Shown: in pieces, positions 27,237 to 36,001 of the stretch
How the letters are laid out: every line of letters starts with the position of its first letter
Numbering within the stretch: position 1 is the stretch's first letter
Assembly: GCA_965200375.1 (NCBI GenBank)
Contig: OZ241353.1
Location: 186,001 to 250,000 of the forward strand
DNA: 64,000 nt
Direction of reading: 5' to 3'
Origin: VXYL01 sp965200375
Lineage (GTDB): Bacteria; Pseudomonadota; Gammaproteobacteria; Pseudomonadales; Azotimanducaceae
Notes under the pieces: generated by a model
What the model was told of the DNA's origin: nothing
The model's database searches: none
What the model saw: only the letters and a program-made list of their open reading frames with translations
Translations under genes and position numbers: made by a program

Positions 27237-29048
27237 TCACCGATACGCCGAAGCCTGTATCTCGTACAGCTCCGCGTATTGCCCGCCGGCGGCCATCAGT
27301 TCTTCGTGGCTGCCGGCTTCCGCCACCTTCGCGCCGTCGAGCACCACGATGAGGTCCGCCATCCGCACCGTGCTGAAGCGGTGGGATACCAGCAGCGTTA
27401 TGCGCCCGTTGGCCGGCGGCTGGCCCTGCGCGGCGGCGGCGTAGCGCTCGAACAGGGCGTGCTCGGTTTCGGCGTCCAGGGCCGCGGTGGGTTCGTCGAG
27501 CAGCAGCAGCAGCGGTTCGTCGCGCATGAAGCCCCGGGCCAGGGAGAGCTTCTGCCACTGGCCGAAGCTCACCTCCTTGCCTTCCGGCCAGTTGGCGCCG
27601 AGTTGCGTGTCGAGGCCGTTCGGCAGCGCTGCCGCCACGTCCTCGGCGCCGGCCCGGGCCACCGCGGCCGTCACCGCCGGCCGCTGCTCGGCGCGGGCCA
27701 GATCGCCGATGCCGACCGTCTGCGCGGCGCGGAACTCGAAGCGAAAGAAGTCCTGGAAGGCTCCGGCAAGGCGACCTCGCCAGTCCTCGGCGCGGATGCG
27801 GGCGAGGTCCAGGCCATCGACGGCGATGCGCCCTGCGGTGGGTTCGTACATCTTGGCCAGCAGCTTCACCAGCGTCGTCTTGCCGGCGCCGTTCTCGCCC
27901 ACCAGCGCCACCACGGCACCGGCCGGCAGCCGCAGGTTCACGTTCTCCAAGGCCAGCCGATCCGTTGCCGGATAGGCGAAGGACACGTCCTCGAGCACGA
28001 TGCCGCCTTCGAGCGCGGCCGGCACCGACCGGTCCGCGCGCTCGGCCTTGCTGGCGGCGTAGTCCTCCAGCCAAGCCATGCGCTTGGCACCGTCCATCCA
28101 GATGCCGCGCAGGAAGCCGATTTCGCCGACCGTCGCGGTGATGTAGGCGGAGAGGCGGGCGCCGGCCACCAGCACCAGCACCACCTCGCCAGCGGTGGCT
28201 TGCAGGCTGTAGGCCACGAACACCACCGCGCCGACGTAGCCGGCGCCGAACACGGCCCAGCCGACGGTGTGCCAGGCGGCGCTCGCCCAGCGGGAGCGGG
28301 CCACCGGCCGGTACCAGCGCTCCCAGGCCGCCCGCCGGTCCCGCACCAGGCGCTCGCCGATGCCATTGATGCGGACTTCCTTGCCGGGGGCCGCAGTGGT
28401 TGCGAGGTCGAACAGGTGCCGGGCCAGCCGCTGCGCCTGGGCGCCGGCCTGCTCCACGGCCCGCTCCACGCCGGGCCGCCAAGACGAAGCGGCGACGATG
28501 GGCAGCGCGAAGGCCGCCAGCAGCGCCAGCGCCGGATGCACCGAGGCGAGCAGCGCCAGCATCACCACGAGGCGCAGAATCCAGCCGCAGGTGCCGAACA
28601 GCGACATGTACATGTGGTCCAGGGTGAACACCTGGTCGCGCAGGATGGCGAGACGATCCAGGTAGTCCGGCCGCTCGTGGTGTTCCACGGTGCCTACGCG
28701 GGCCTGCAGTTCGGCGACGTGAGCCTCCAAGGCGATGGCGACGCGGTCCCGGAACCGGCGCTGGGTGCGATCGCTCACTACCCGCAGCACCCACGTCAGC
28801 GCGGCGCAGATGGCGAGCCCGGCGCAGCCGCCGTAGATCAGGGCGGCATCGCCGGCCTGCACGCCGTCGGCCAGGAACTTCACCCACAGCGCCACCAGGG
28901 CATCCGGCAGCGCCGCCAGCAGCGTCAGGGAGAAGGCGACGACGATCAGCAGCGGTTCCGCCACGTAGCCGCGCTTGACGGCCCGCCACATGGCCGGCAG
29001 CGCCGCCGGCATCGGGTCGATGGCGCGGGGCTGGGCGTCAGCCGGCAT
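27237..29048 (-). CDS. ABC exporter half-transporter (permease + ATPase), degenerate signature
   Basis: A 603-residue fused half-transporter with about six membrane helices in residues 1-320 and a nucleotide-binding domain from ~340. Walker A is ENGAGKTTLVKLL. The ABC signature is VSFGQWQKLSL, altered from LSGGQ. Walker B is LLLLLDEPTAALDAE and the switch His is in VSHRFSTVR. The start ATG 29048 lies inside the last codons of the next-upstream gene (11-nt overlap), so the two are translationally coupled. With its partner it should form a heterodimeric exporter. The altered signature belongs to the site completed by the partner's Walker A. Substrate unknown. Confidence 0.85.
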   Translation of the reverse strand: MPADAQPRAIDPMPAALPAMWRAVKRGYVAEPLLIVVAFSLTLLAALPDALVALWVKFLADGVQAGDAALIYGGCAGLAICAALTWVLRVVSDRTQRRFRDRVAIALEAHVAELQARVGTVEHHERPDYLDRLAILRDQVFTLDHMYMSLFGTCGWILRLVVMLALLASVHPALALLAAFALPIVAASSWRPGVERAVEQAGAQAQRLARHLFDLATTAAPGKEVRINGIGERLVRDRRAAWERWYRPVARSRWASAAWHTVGWAVFGAGYVGAVVFVAYSLQATAGEVVLVLVAGARLSAYITATVGEIGFLRGIWMDGAKRMAWLEDYAASKAERADRSVPAALEGGIVLEDVSFAYPATDRLALENVNLRLPAGAVVALVGENGAGKTTLVKLLAKMYEPTAGRIAVDGLDLARIRAEDWRGRLAGAFQDFFRFEFRAAQTVGIGDLARAEQRPAVTAAVARAGAEDVAAALPNGLDTQLGANWPEGKEVSFGQWQKLSLARGFMRDEPLLLLLDEPTAALDAETEHALFERYAAAAQGQPPANGRITLLVSHRFSTVRMADLIVVLDGAKVAEAGSHEELMAAGGQYAELYEIQASAYR

Positions 29049-30876
29049 GGTCCGCCGTGGCCGCGGCGTCTTCCGCGTCAAAGCGCTGCGCCTGCAAGTC
29101 GAACATCGTCTGGTAGCGCCCGCCCAAGGCCATGAGTTCCGCGTGGCTGCCGAGTTCCACCACTCGGCCGCCTTCCACCACGCAGATGCGCTCCGCATGA
29201 CGAACGGTGGAGAAGCGGTGGGAGACGAGGATGGTGGTGATGCCGCGGGTGGCCTTCAGGATGCGGTCGAAGATTTCCGCCTCGCCGCGCACGTCCAGCT
29301 GCGCCGTGGGTTCGTCCAGCAGGATGACGCCGGCCGCGGCTCGGCCGTGGGCCGCTTGGGTGGCCGCCAAGGCCCGGGCCAGCGCGACGCGCTGCCACTG
29401 GCCGCCGGAGAGATCGATGCCGCCGTCGTAGCCCTTGGCGAGGATCGTGTCCAGGGCCGCGAGGTCCGCCGCGCCGGCCTGCTCCAGCGCTCCGCGGATC
29501 ACGGCGTCCGGGGCTCCGGCCGGCGCCACGTTGTCCCGCAGCGGCAGCTCGAAACGGGCGAAATCCTGGAACACCGCGGTCACCCGCTGCCGCCAGGCGT
29601 CCACGTCGAGGGTCCGCAAGTCCACGCCGTCGACTTCGACGGCGCCGCTGGTCGGGTCGTACAGCCGGCACAGGAGCTTCGCCAAGGTCGTCTTGCCGGC
29701 GCCGTTCTGGCCGACGATGGCGAGGGAAGTACCGGCGGCGATGGCGAGATCGAAACCGTCGAGCACCGGATGCTCCGGCTTGGTCGGATACGCGAAGCGG
29801 ACGTTGCGGAAGCGGATCTCCCGGGCTGGCAAGCCAGCCGCATCGGGCGCCGGATCGCTGGCTTCGGGCCGTTCCGCAAGGGAACCCCGGGCCGCCATGG
29901 CGCTGCCGAGGCGCAACACCGCCGCGGCCGGCGCAGCGGCGCCGTCGAGGGCCCAGGAGAGGCCGCCGAAGGCAATGGCGCTGACGCCGAAGGCCGCAGT
30001 CGCGAAGGTGACCACCTCGGCCAGCGTCAGATTCCCGGCGGCCACCTCCACGGCCGCGGCACCGAACACGATGGCGTTGGCGAGCCCCACCACGGCCAAG
30101 CTGGCCGCCAGCGGCCGTTCCCGCAGCCGGGTCGCCTGCCAGCGCAGGTCGTGCAGCCGGCGGCGGTGGCGGCGGAAGCGGTCCAGCGTCCAGCCGGCAA
30201 GGCCGAAGAGGCGCATCTCCTTCGCCGCCGGGGCGTCGACGGCCAGCCGGTAGGCGTAGTCCGCATGGCGCTGGGCTTCCCGCACTTCGTCGGTATTGCG
30301 GTCCTTCCACACGCCGCTCTCGCGCAGCAGCCAGTGGGTGGCGAGCCAGGCCCCGGCCAGCACCAGCGGCGCCCACCACGCGAAACCGGCCAGCACCGCA
30401 GCGCAGGCGAGGCCGGCGACAAGCTCCACCAGCCCGGCGGCGATGAAGTCCATCGAGATCGAAAGCGGCGGGCCGCTGATGCCGAGGTCGAAGTCCCGGG
30501 CCATGGTGATGTCGCTGGCGAGCGCCGGATCTTCGAGGTGCGCGATGCCGGGGGGCCGAACGCAGGCCACGGTGAGCCGGTCGTAGAGCCACGCCGCGGT
30601 CTGGAAGCCGAGATTGGCGCTCACTGCCTGATGCAGCGGTGCGAGCACCTGCGTCAGCAGGAACACCACCCCCACCACCGCCAGCGGCGCAGCCAGCGCC
30701 GCGCCGGCCTGCACCGCGCCCGTCAGGACGCCCATGACGATGGCGAACGCCGCCGGCAGCAGCCCGCGCAGCACCAGCAGCAGCCACCAGGCCGCCGCCA
30801 GGGGCGCGTTCGCCCGGGGCAGGACGCCGATGAACTGCCACTCCTGGCGTTCGCGCCAGCGGCTTCGGTTGGGCAA
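29038..30876 (-). CDS. ABC exporter half-transporter (permease + ATPase), canonical signature
   Basis: 612 residues, with about six membrane helices to ~residue 310 and then an ATPase domain. Walker A is GQNGAGKTTLAKLL, the signature DLSGGQWQRVALARAL, Walker B GVILLDEPTAQLD and the H-loop LVSHRFSTVR. It is the upstream partner of the 27237-29048 half-transporter and overlaps it by 11 nt. The first in-frame start is TTG 30876, with AAGGCGG before it. Residues 1-20 are polar and only then does the first helix begin (LAAAWWLLLVLRGLLPAAF). The pair resembles peptide, lipid or drug exporters. Confidence 0.85.
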   Translation of the reverse strand: MPNRSRWRERQEWQFIGVLPRANAPLAAAWWLLLVLRGLLPAAFAIVMGVLTGAVQAGAALAAPLAVVGVVFLLTQVLAPLHQAVSANLGFQTAAWLYDRLTVACVRPPGIAHLEDPALASDITMARDFDLGISGPPLSISMDFIAAGLVELVAGLACAAVLAGFAWWAPLVLAGAWLATHWLLRESGVWKDRNTDEVREAQRHADYAYRLAVDAPAAKEMRLFGLAGWTLDRFRRHRRRLHDLRWQATRLRERPLAASLAVVGLANAIVFGAAAVEVAAGNLTLAEVVTFATAAFGVSAIAFGGLSWALDGAAAPAAAVLRLGSAMAARGSLAERPEASDPAPDAAGLPAREIRFRNVRFAYPTKPEHPVLDGFDLAIAAGTSLAIVGQNGAGKTTLAKLLCRLYDPTSGAVEVDGVDLRTLDVDAWRQRVTAVFQDFARFELPLRDNVAPAGAPDAVIRGALEQAGAADLAALDTILAKGYDGGIDLSGGQWQRVALARALAATQAAHGRAAAGVILLDEPTAQLDVRGEAEIFDRILKATRGITTILVSHRFSTVRHAERICVVEGGRVVELGSHAELMALGGRYQTMFDLQAQRFDAEDAAATADHAG

Positions 30877-31052
30877 GGTTCCGCCTTGTCGGAGCGAGGC
30901 GGCGGAGCGTAGCGCGGCCGACGAGGCAGCGCCAACGACGGCACCCGACGGGGTGTTCCCATGCCGAGAACGAGGCGGGGCCGATCACGGAGCAGTTCAG
31001 GTTCGCCGACTGGCGGTGTCGCTGCGTACATGCATGGGCGGTCCGTGATCGC

Positions 31053-31838
31053 TCAGGGCGGATGGTCGACCCTCGAACGCCGCAGCGCGGCCTCCAGCTC
31101 CGCAACGCGAGCCTCGGCGGCCGTGCGGGCGGCCGACTCCCGTTCGGCCCGAGCTTCGGCCGTCTTGCGCTGAGCGGCCTCCCGTCTGGCCTGGGCTTTG
31201 GCCCGTGCCTCGTCCGCCTCGACCTCGGCCCGATGGCGGACGTCCCTGCCCGTCGCCACGTTCCGGAAGCGAAGCAGCTCGCCGTCCACCCGCACCTCCA
31301 AGCCCAGCACATCGCTGCGGATCGTCCGCTCGCCGTCCACCGGCCGCGACTCCAGCGGGCGGTACTCGCCATCCACCAGCTTCAGCCCTTGCAGCCGGGG
31401 CGTTCCGCGCGGGTACACGCCGCCCTTCGCGTCGAACAGCCAGTACTCCGGCACCCCGATCTCCGCGTAGCGGCGGCGCTTGCAACCTCGATCCTCCGCC
31501 TGCGTGCCCGGCGACGCCACTTCCAGCACCCAGTCCGGCGGCTTGCCCTCGGCCCAGACGAGATAGCTTGAGCGGTTGTGCGTTCCCAGCCCGAGCGCCA
31601 CCAGCACGTCCGGCGCGATCCTGTTGTCCCTGTTCCCCCGCTCTGGGTACACCAGAATGTCCGCCGCCACCAGCGCCAGCGGGCGCACTGCTCGGATGTC
31701 GCCCGCGGCCGCCATGATGGCCTCCGCCTGCCACATGTTGTCCGCCATCGGCCTACCGTCCGAGCAGGGGTAGAAGGCGTCCTCCGCGGCAACGGCGCGG
31801 GGGTTCGAATCGGCCGAGGCCGGCAGGGGCGCTGGCAT
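31053..31838 (-). CDS. Uma2-family (DUF820) putative endonuclease with coiled-coil tail
   Basis: 261 residues. The restriction-endonuclease-like core is seen as RIAPDVLVALG (catalytic D), WVLEVASPGTQ (E in the E-x-x motif) and KRRRYAEIGVPEYWLFDA, the standard Uma2 C-terminal core. From ~residue 190 a long charged Ala/Arg/Glu helix (RAKAQARREAAQRK...) forms a coiled coil. Uma2 genes are widespread, multi-copy and without a settled function. The start ATG 31838 begins the usual N-terminus; the frame upstream is open but lacks similarity. Confidence 0.85.
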   Translation of the reverse strand: MPAPLPASADSNPRAVAAEDAFYPCSDGRPMADNMWQAEAIMAAAGDIRAVRPLALVAADILVYPERGNRDNRIAPDVLVALGLGTHNRSSYLVWAEGKPPDWVLEVASPGTQAEDRGCKRRRYAEIGVPEYWLFDAKGGVYPRGTPRLQGLKLVDGEYRPLESRPVDGERTIRSDVLGLEVRVDGELLRFRNVATGRDVRHRAEVEADEARAKAQARREAAQRKTAEARAERESAARTAAEARVAELEAALRRSRVDHPP

Positions 31839-32145
31839 GTGGCTGTGCTCCGTGGCTCGCTGACGCGGCCCGCGCCGCGCCGATGGTGGCCGATGGTGAA
31901 AGTAGCATAGTCTCGCCTTCGGACTGCCGGTGCGGCGGGCACGGTTTCGGCAGACAGTGTCTTGGCTTGGAAAGCGCTTGTCTGTAGGACGTTTGCCAGA
32001 CGTCATGTGCGAGTTCTTAGGAAAATCAAACGCCACCCGACGACGGGCACTGGCCAACGCCTAGCGGCCGCGGGCTTATACTCGCTGCCGCGGCCTTGAA
32101 CCGGCGTCAAGGCAGAGCCACCCATCGAGAGCAAAGAGCCAAGCG
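31839..32145. other. Divergent promoter region, Uma2 / LLM-TonB operon
   Basis: About 300 bases separating divergent genes and locally AT-richer near 31900-32040. No coding frame is convincing on the plus strand. Confidence 0.5.
32051..32082 (+). promoter_or_regulatory. Possible sigma-70-type promoter for the LLM-TonB receptor operon
   Basis: TATACT at 32077-32082 is a good -10 hexamer, 63 nt before the ATG. The -35 is poor (TGGCCA at 32051 with a long, 20-nt spacer), so this is a weak call. Confidence 0.3.
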
Positions 32146-33009
32146 ATGAAGATCGGCGTCGTGTTCCCGCAGACGGAGATCGGCACGGACCCCGGCGCGG
32201 TGGCGGACTTCGCGGCCACCGCGGAGAGTCTGGGCTACTCGCACCTCATCGCCTACGACCACGTGCTGGGCGCCAGCACGGCCAATCGGCCGGACTGGCA
32301 GGGTCCCTACACGTCCGAGAGCCTGTTCCACGAGCCGTTCGTGCTGTTCGGCTACCTGGCCGGCCTCACCAGGACGCTGGAACTGGTCACCGCCGTCGTC
32401 ATTCTTCCCCAGCGCCAAACCGCGCTGGTGGCGAAGCAGGCGGCCTGCGTGGACGTGCTCTCCGGCGGCCGTCTGCGGCTAGGCGTCGGCACCGGCTGGA
32501 ATGCCGTGGAGTACGAGGCCCTGGCGCAGAACTTCCACGATCGCGGCGTTCGCTCGGAGGAGCAGATCGCGGTGCTGCGGGCGCTCTGGGCGGACGAAGT
32601 GGTGAGCTACGAGGGCCGCTGGCACCGCATCACCGAGGCGGGCCTCAATCCGCTGCCGGTGAACCGACGCATCCCGGTTTGGCTGGGTGGCATGGCGCCG
32701 CAGGTGATCGAGCGGGTCGGGCGCATTGCCGACGGCTGGTTCCCGTTCCACAACCCGAAGCTCGGCGAACAGCTGGACGCGGTGCGGCGGGCGGCGGAGG
32801 CGGCGGGACGGGATCCTGCCGCCATCGGCATCGAGTGCATCACGGCGCTGGGGGAAGCCGACGCCGTTCGCAGCCGGCTGCAAGGGCTCAAGGCGCTGGG
32901 CGCGAGCCACGCCGCGGTGGCGACGATGAACGCCGGCCTCGAGGGCCCGCAGGCGCACATCGACGCCATCGGCCGGTTCTGGCAGGTCGCCCAGGAGTTC
33001 GCGACGTGA
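32146..33009 (+). CDS. LLM-class F420-dependent oxidoreductase
   Basis: A 287-residue luciferase-like TIM barrel, starting MKIGVVFPQTEIGTDPGA. Conserved are HLIAYDHVLG (~residue 33), GRLRLGVGTGWNAVEYEAL (flavin-binding region, ~108-125) and IPVWLGG. This is the subfamily commonly annotated as F420-dependent. The stop codon overlaps the GTG start of the TonB-dependent receptor, an unusual pairing that points to co-production and perhaps a shared substrate taken up by the receptor. Confidence 0.88.
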   Translation: MKIGVVFPQTEIGTDPGAVADFAATAESLGYSHLIAYDHVLGASTANRPDWQGPYTSESLFHEPFVLFGYLAGLTRTLELVTAVVILPQRQTALVAKQAACVDVLSGGRLRLGVGTGWNAVEYEALAQNFHDRGVRSEEQIAVLRALWADEVVSYEGRWHRITEAGLNPLPVNRRIPVWLGGMAPQVIERVGRIADGWFPFHNPKLGEQLDAVRRAAEAAGRDPAAIGIECITALGEADAVRSRLQGLKALGASHAAVATMNAGLEGPQAHIDAIGRFWQVAQEFAT

Positions 33010-35816
33010 TCCGCGGGCCGCTGGCGGCCGCGCTGGCTCTGGGCGCGCTGACGGCGATGCCGGCGAGGGGCGCCGATGGGGCCGAGGAGACCGGGCCCGT
33101 CGGCGACTACGACGAAGTAGTGGTGAGCGTCGGCTCCCGGCGCCCGGCCCGCTCGGCGGTGGATTCGCCGGCACCGGTGGACTCCATCGGCACCGAGGCG
33201 TTCACGGACCACGCCCAGACGGACATGGCCAATCTGCTGCGGGTGCTGGTGCCGGCCTACAACGTGGGCACGCAGCCCATCTCGGACGGCGCCACCATCG
33301 TCCGCCCGGCGAATCTGCGCGGCCTGTCGCCGGACCAGACGCTGGTGCTGCTGAACGGCAAGCGCCGCCATCGCGCCGCGGTGATCACCTTCCTCGGCGG
33401 CGGCCTGGCGGACGGCGCCCACGGGCCGGACGTCGGCGTGTTCCCCGCCATCGGCCTCAAGCAGGTGGAGGTGCTGCGCGACGGCGCCGCCTCGCAGTAC
33501 GGTTCCGACGCCATCGCTGGCGTCATCAACTTCGTGCTGAAGGACGACGCCGCCGGCCGCGCCTTCGAGGCCAAGGCGGGTTCCACCTACGCCGGCGACG
33601 GCGAGAGCTACCAGCTGGCCGGCAACATCGGCCTGCCCCTCGGCGACGGCTTCCTGAACGTCTCGGCGGAGTACGGCGCCGTCGAACCCACCATCCGCTC
33701 GGTGCAGCGCGGCGACGCGCTGGCGCTCATCGCCGTCGGCAACGCCGCGGTGCGGGATCTCGGCGTCAACGGCATCACCCGGGAAGTGACGCAGATCTGG
33801 GGACAGCCGGAAGTGCGCGACAGCGTGAAGCTGTTCGCCAACGCCGGCATTCCGGTCGGCAGCGGCGCGGAGGCATACGCCTTCGGCAACTACGCGGCGC
33901 GCACCGCCGAGGGGGGCTTCTTCTTCCGCCACCCGACGGGCCTCGACGGCCGTCGCATCTACGACGGCCCGCCGGTGAATCCGGCCAACGGCAACCCGGT
34001 GGCGGTCGGTGCCGACGGCGTCGTGCGGGACGCGGTGACCGGCGCGGCGATTCCGGCCGCGGCGGCCTCGGTGCGGGTGGGCGACCTGTCCGGCGACAGC
34101 CGCGGCGACTGCCCGGCCGGCATTCCCACCGTGGCCGCGGGCCTGCTGCCGGACCCGGCCATCCTGGCCCGCGTACAGGCGGACCCGAACTGCTTCGCCT
34201 TCGTCGAGCGCTTCCCCGGCGGCTTCGTGCCCCGCTTCGGCGGCGACAGCACGGACCGCTCGCTGGTGGTGGGGCTGCGCGGGCGGCTCGCCATCGGCGC
34301 CGGCCTCGGCTACGACGTGAGCTACGCCTACGGCTACAACAGCATCGCCTACTTCATCAAGAACACCGTCAACGCCAGCCTGGGGCCGGATTCGCCCACG
34401 AGCTTCGAGCCCGGCCGCTACGAGCAGATCGACGGCAACTTCAACCTGGACTTGACCTACGCCGTGCCGATGCCGGCGCTGGCCTCGGACCTGCACGTCG
34501 CCGCCGGCGCCGAGCTGCGCCGGGAGCGGTTCGACGTGACCGCCGGGGACCCCGCCTCCTACGCCTTGGGGCCCCTCGCCCGGCCAAGCTCGGCGTTCCC
34601 GGCCGGGCAGGGCTTCGCCTCCAGCTCCAACGGCTTCGGCGGCTTCGCGGACAGCAGTTCGAGCAGCGAGGACAACGTGGCCGTGTACGCCGAGCTCGAA
34701 GCCGACGCCACTAGCGCGCTGACGGTGCAGGGCGCGCTGCGGTGGGAGGACTTCAGCACCTTCGGCAGCACCACCAATACCAAGCTCGCCGTGTTGTGGC
34801 GGGCAACGGATCTGGTGCGGCTGCGGGGAGCGTTCTCCACCGGCTTCCGGGCGCCCACCGCCGGCCAGGCCAACGTCACCAACGTCACCACCGCGTTCTC
34901 GGGCAGCCGCATCTTCGAGGAGGGCACCCTGCCGCTATCGAGCCCGGCTGGCCGGTTCGTGAACGCCGAGCTCGGCGGACGCTACACCCTGGACGCCGAG
35001 ACCGCCCGCAGCTTCTCGCTGGGGGCGGCGTTCCCGGTCGGTCCGTTCGATGTCACCGTCGACTACTTCGACATCGCCGTGGACGGCCGCATCGCCATCT
35101 CCGAACAGCAGGACTTCCGGGGCCTCTTGGTGGCGGCAGGGCTGCGCCAGGGCTTGACGCTGGCGGATTTGCAGATCGCCGCGGACGCCAACGGCGACGG
35201 CGCCATCGACGCCGGCGACGGCGAAACCAGCAAGATCCTGAACGCTCTCGACGCCGCTGGCGTCCTCAACGCCGCGGACTTCGCCGGCGCCGAGGACCTG
35301 GCCACCTTCGGCTTCTTCGGCAACGACTTCGACACCCGAACCCGGGGCGCGGACCTGGTCGCCTCCGCCGGCTTCGAGCTGTTCGGCGGCGACGGCGAGT
35401 TCGCCATCGCCGCGAACTACACCGCCACGGACGTGGTCCACCCGGGCGGTCTCGGCGCTACGCGCCTGCGGCAGCTCGAGGAGGGTCTGCCCAAGTGGAA
35501 GGGCAACGCCAGCTGGCGGCATCGCTGGGGCCAGTGGCGGACGCTGCTGCGCCTGAACTTCCACGGCCCCTACGGCGAGGCGCATCTCGACAACGGCAGC
35601 CTGTGGATCGACGCCGAGGGCGAGCGGACGCTGGACGCCGAAGTCGGCTACGAGGTGGGGCGCGGCTGGGAGCTCGTTGCCGGCGCCGTGAACCTGCTCA
35701 ACAACTTCCCGGTGCAGCACGCCTACCAGCGCGTTGCCGGCTCCAAGTACCCCACTACGGCGCCCTTCGGCTTGAGTGGCGGCGAGTACTACCTGAAGGT
35801 GCGCTATCTCTGGTAG
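33006..35816 (+). CDS. TonB-dependent outer-membrane receptor
   Basis: 936 residues. The start GTG 33006 overlaps the preceding stop (GTGA). A signal peptide is clear (LAAALALGALTAMPARGA). The plug domain has DMANLLRVLVPAYNV, NLRGLSPDQTLVLLNGKRRH and VEVLRDGAASQYGSDAIAGVIN. The rest is a beta-barrel ending in YYLKVRYLW with the C-terminal aromatic needed for BAM insertion. Its best visible relatives are the large siderophore/xenobiotic-type receptors with the LNGKRRHR motif. The ligand is unknown; the coupled LLM oxidoreductase suggests an organic compound rather than iron alone. Confidence 0.92.
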   Translation: MIRGPLAAALALGALTAMPARGADGAEETGPVGDYDEVVVSVGSRRPARSAVDSPAPVDSIGTEAFTDHAQTDMANLLRVLVPAYNVGTQPISDGATIVRPANLRGLSPDQTLVLLNGKRRHRAAVITFLGGGLADGAHGPDVGVFPAIGLKQVEVLRDGAASQYGSDAIAGVINFVLKDDAAGRAFEAKAGSTYAGDGESYQLAGNIGLPLGDGFLNVSAEYGAVEPTIRSVQRGDALALIAVGNAAVRDLGVNGITREVTQIWGQPEVRDSVKLFANAGIPVGSGAEAYAFGNYAARTAEGGFFFRHPTGLDGRRIYDGPPVNPANGNPVAVGADGVVRDAVTGAAIPAAAASVRVGDLSGDSRGDCPAGIPTVAAGLLPDPAILARVQADPNCFAFVERFPGGFVPRFGGDSTDRSLVVGLRGRLAIGAGLGYDVSYAYGYNSIAYFIKNTVNASLGPDSPTSFEPGRYEQIDGNFNLDLTYAVPMPALASDLHVAAGAELRRERFDVTAGDPASYALGPLARPSSAFPAGQGFASSSNGFGGFADSSSSSEDNVAVYAELEADATSALTVQGALRWEDFSTFGSTTNTKLAVLWRATDLVRLRGAFSTGFRAPTAGQANVTNVTTAFSGSRIFEEGTLPLSSPAGRFVNAELGGRYTLDAETARSFSLGAAFPVGPFDVTVDYFDIAVDGRIAISEQQDFRGLLVAAGLRQGLTLADLQIAADANGDGAIDAGDGETSKILNALDAAGVLNAADFAGAEDLATFGFFGNDFDTRTRGADLVASAGFELFGGDGEFAIAANYTATDVVHPGGLGATRLRQLEEGLPKWKGNASWRHRWGQWRTLLRLNFHGPYGEAHLDNGSLWIDAEGERTLDAEVGYEVGRGWELVAGAVNLLNNFPVQHAYQRVAGSKYPTTAPFGLSGGEYYLKVRYLW

Positions 35817-35833
35817 CAGCAGGCGCTCTGGTA

Positions 35834-35871
35834 GAGACGGGCGCGTAGTCCGGTCGAAGGGGCGCCGTCTC
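35834..35871 (+). terminator. Hairpin downstream of the TonB receptor
   Basis: A 10-bp stem (GAGACGG.CGC with GCGCCGTCTC, one bulged G) lies 17 nt past the stop codon, with a ~17-nt loop and no T-run. It is a plausible rho-assisted or weak terminator. Confidence 0.4.
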
Positions 35872-36001
35872 CGGCTAGGCGCGGGTTCGCGGCTTCACTG
35901 GTTCTCACTACTGGTTGCGGCCGTTCTTCAAGATCGCCGGGCATGGTGAGCGGGGCGGCCGGCGGTGCCCAGGCCGCCGGCGAATAGCAGGCAGCAAGGC
36001 G

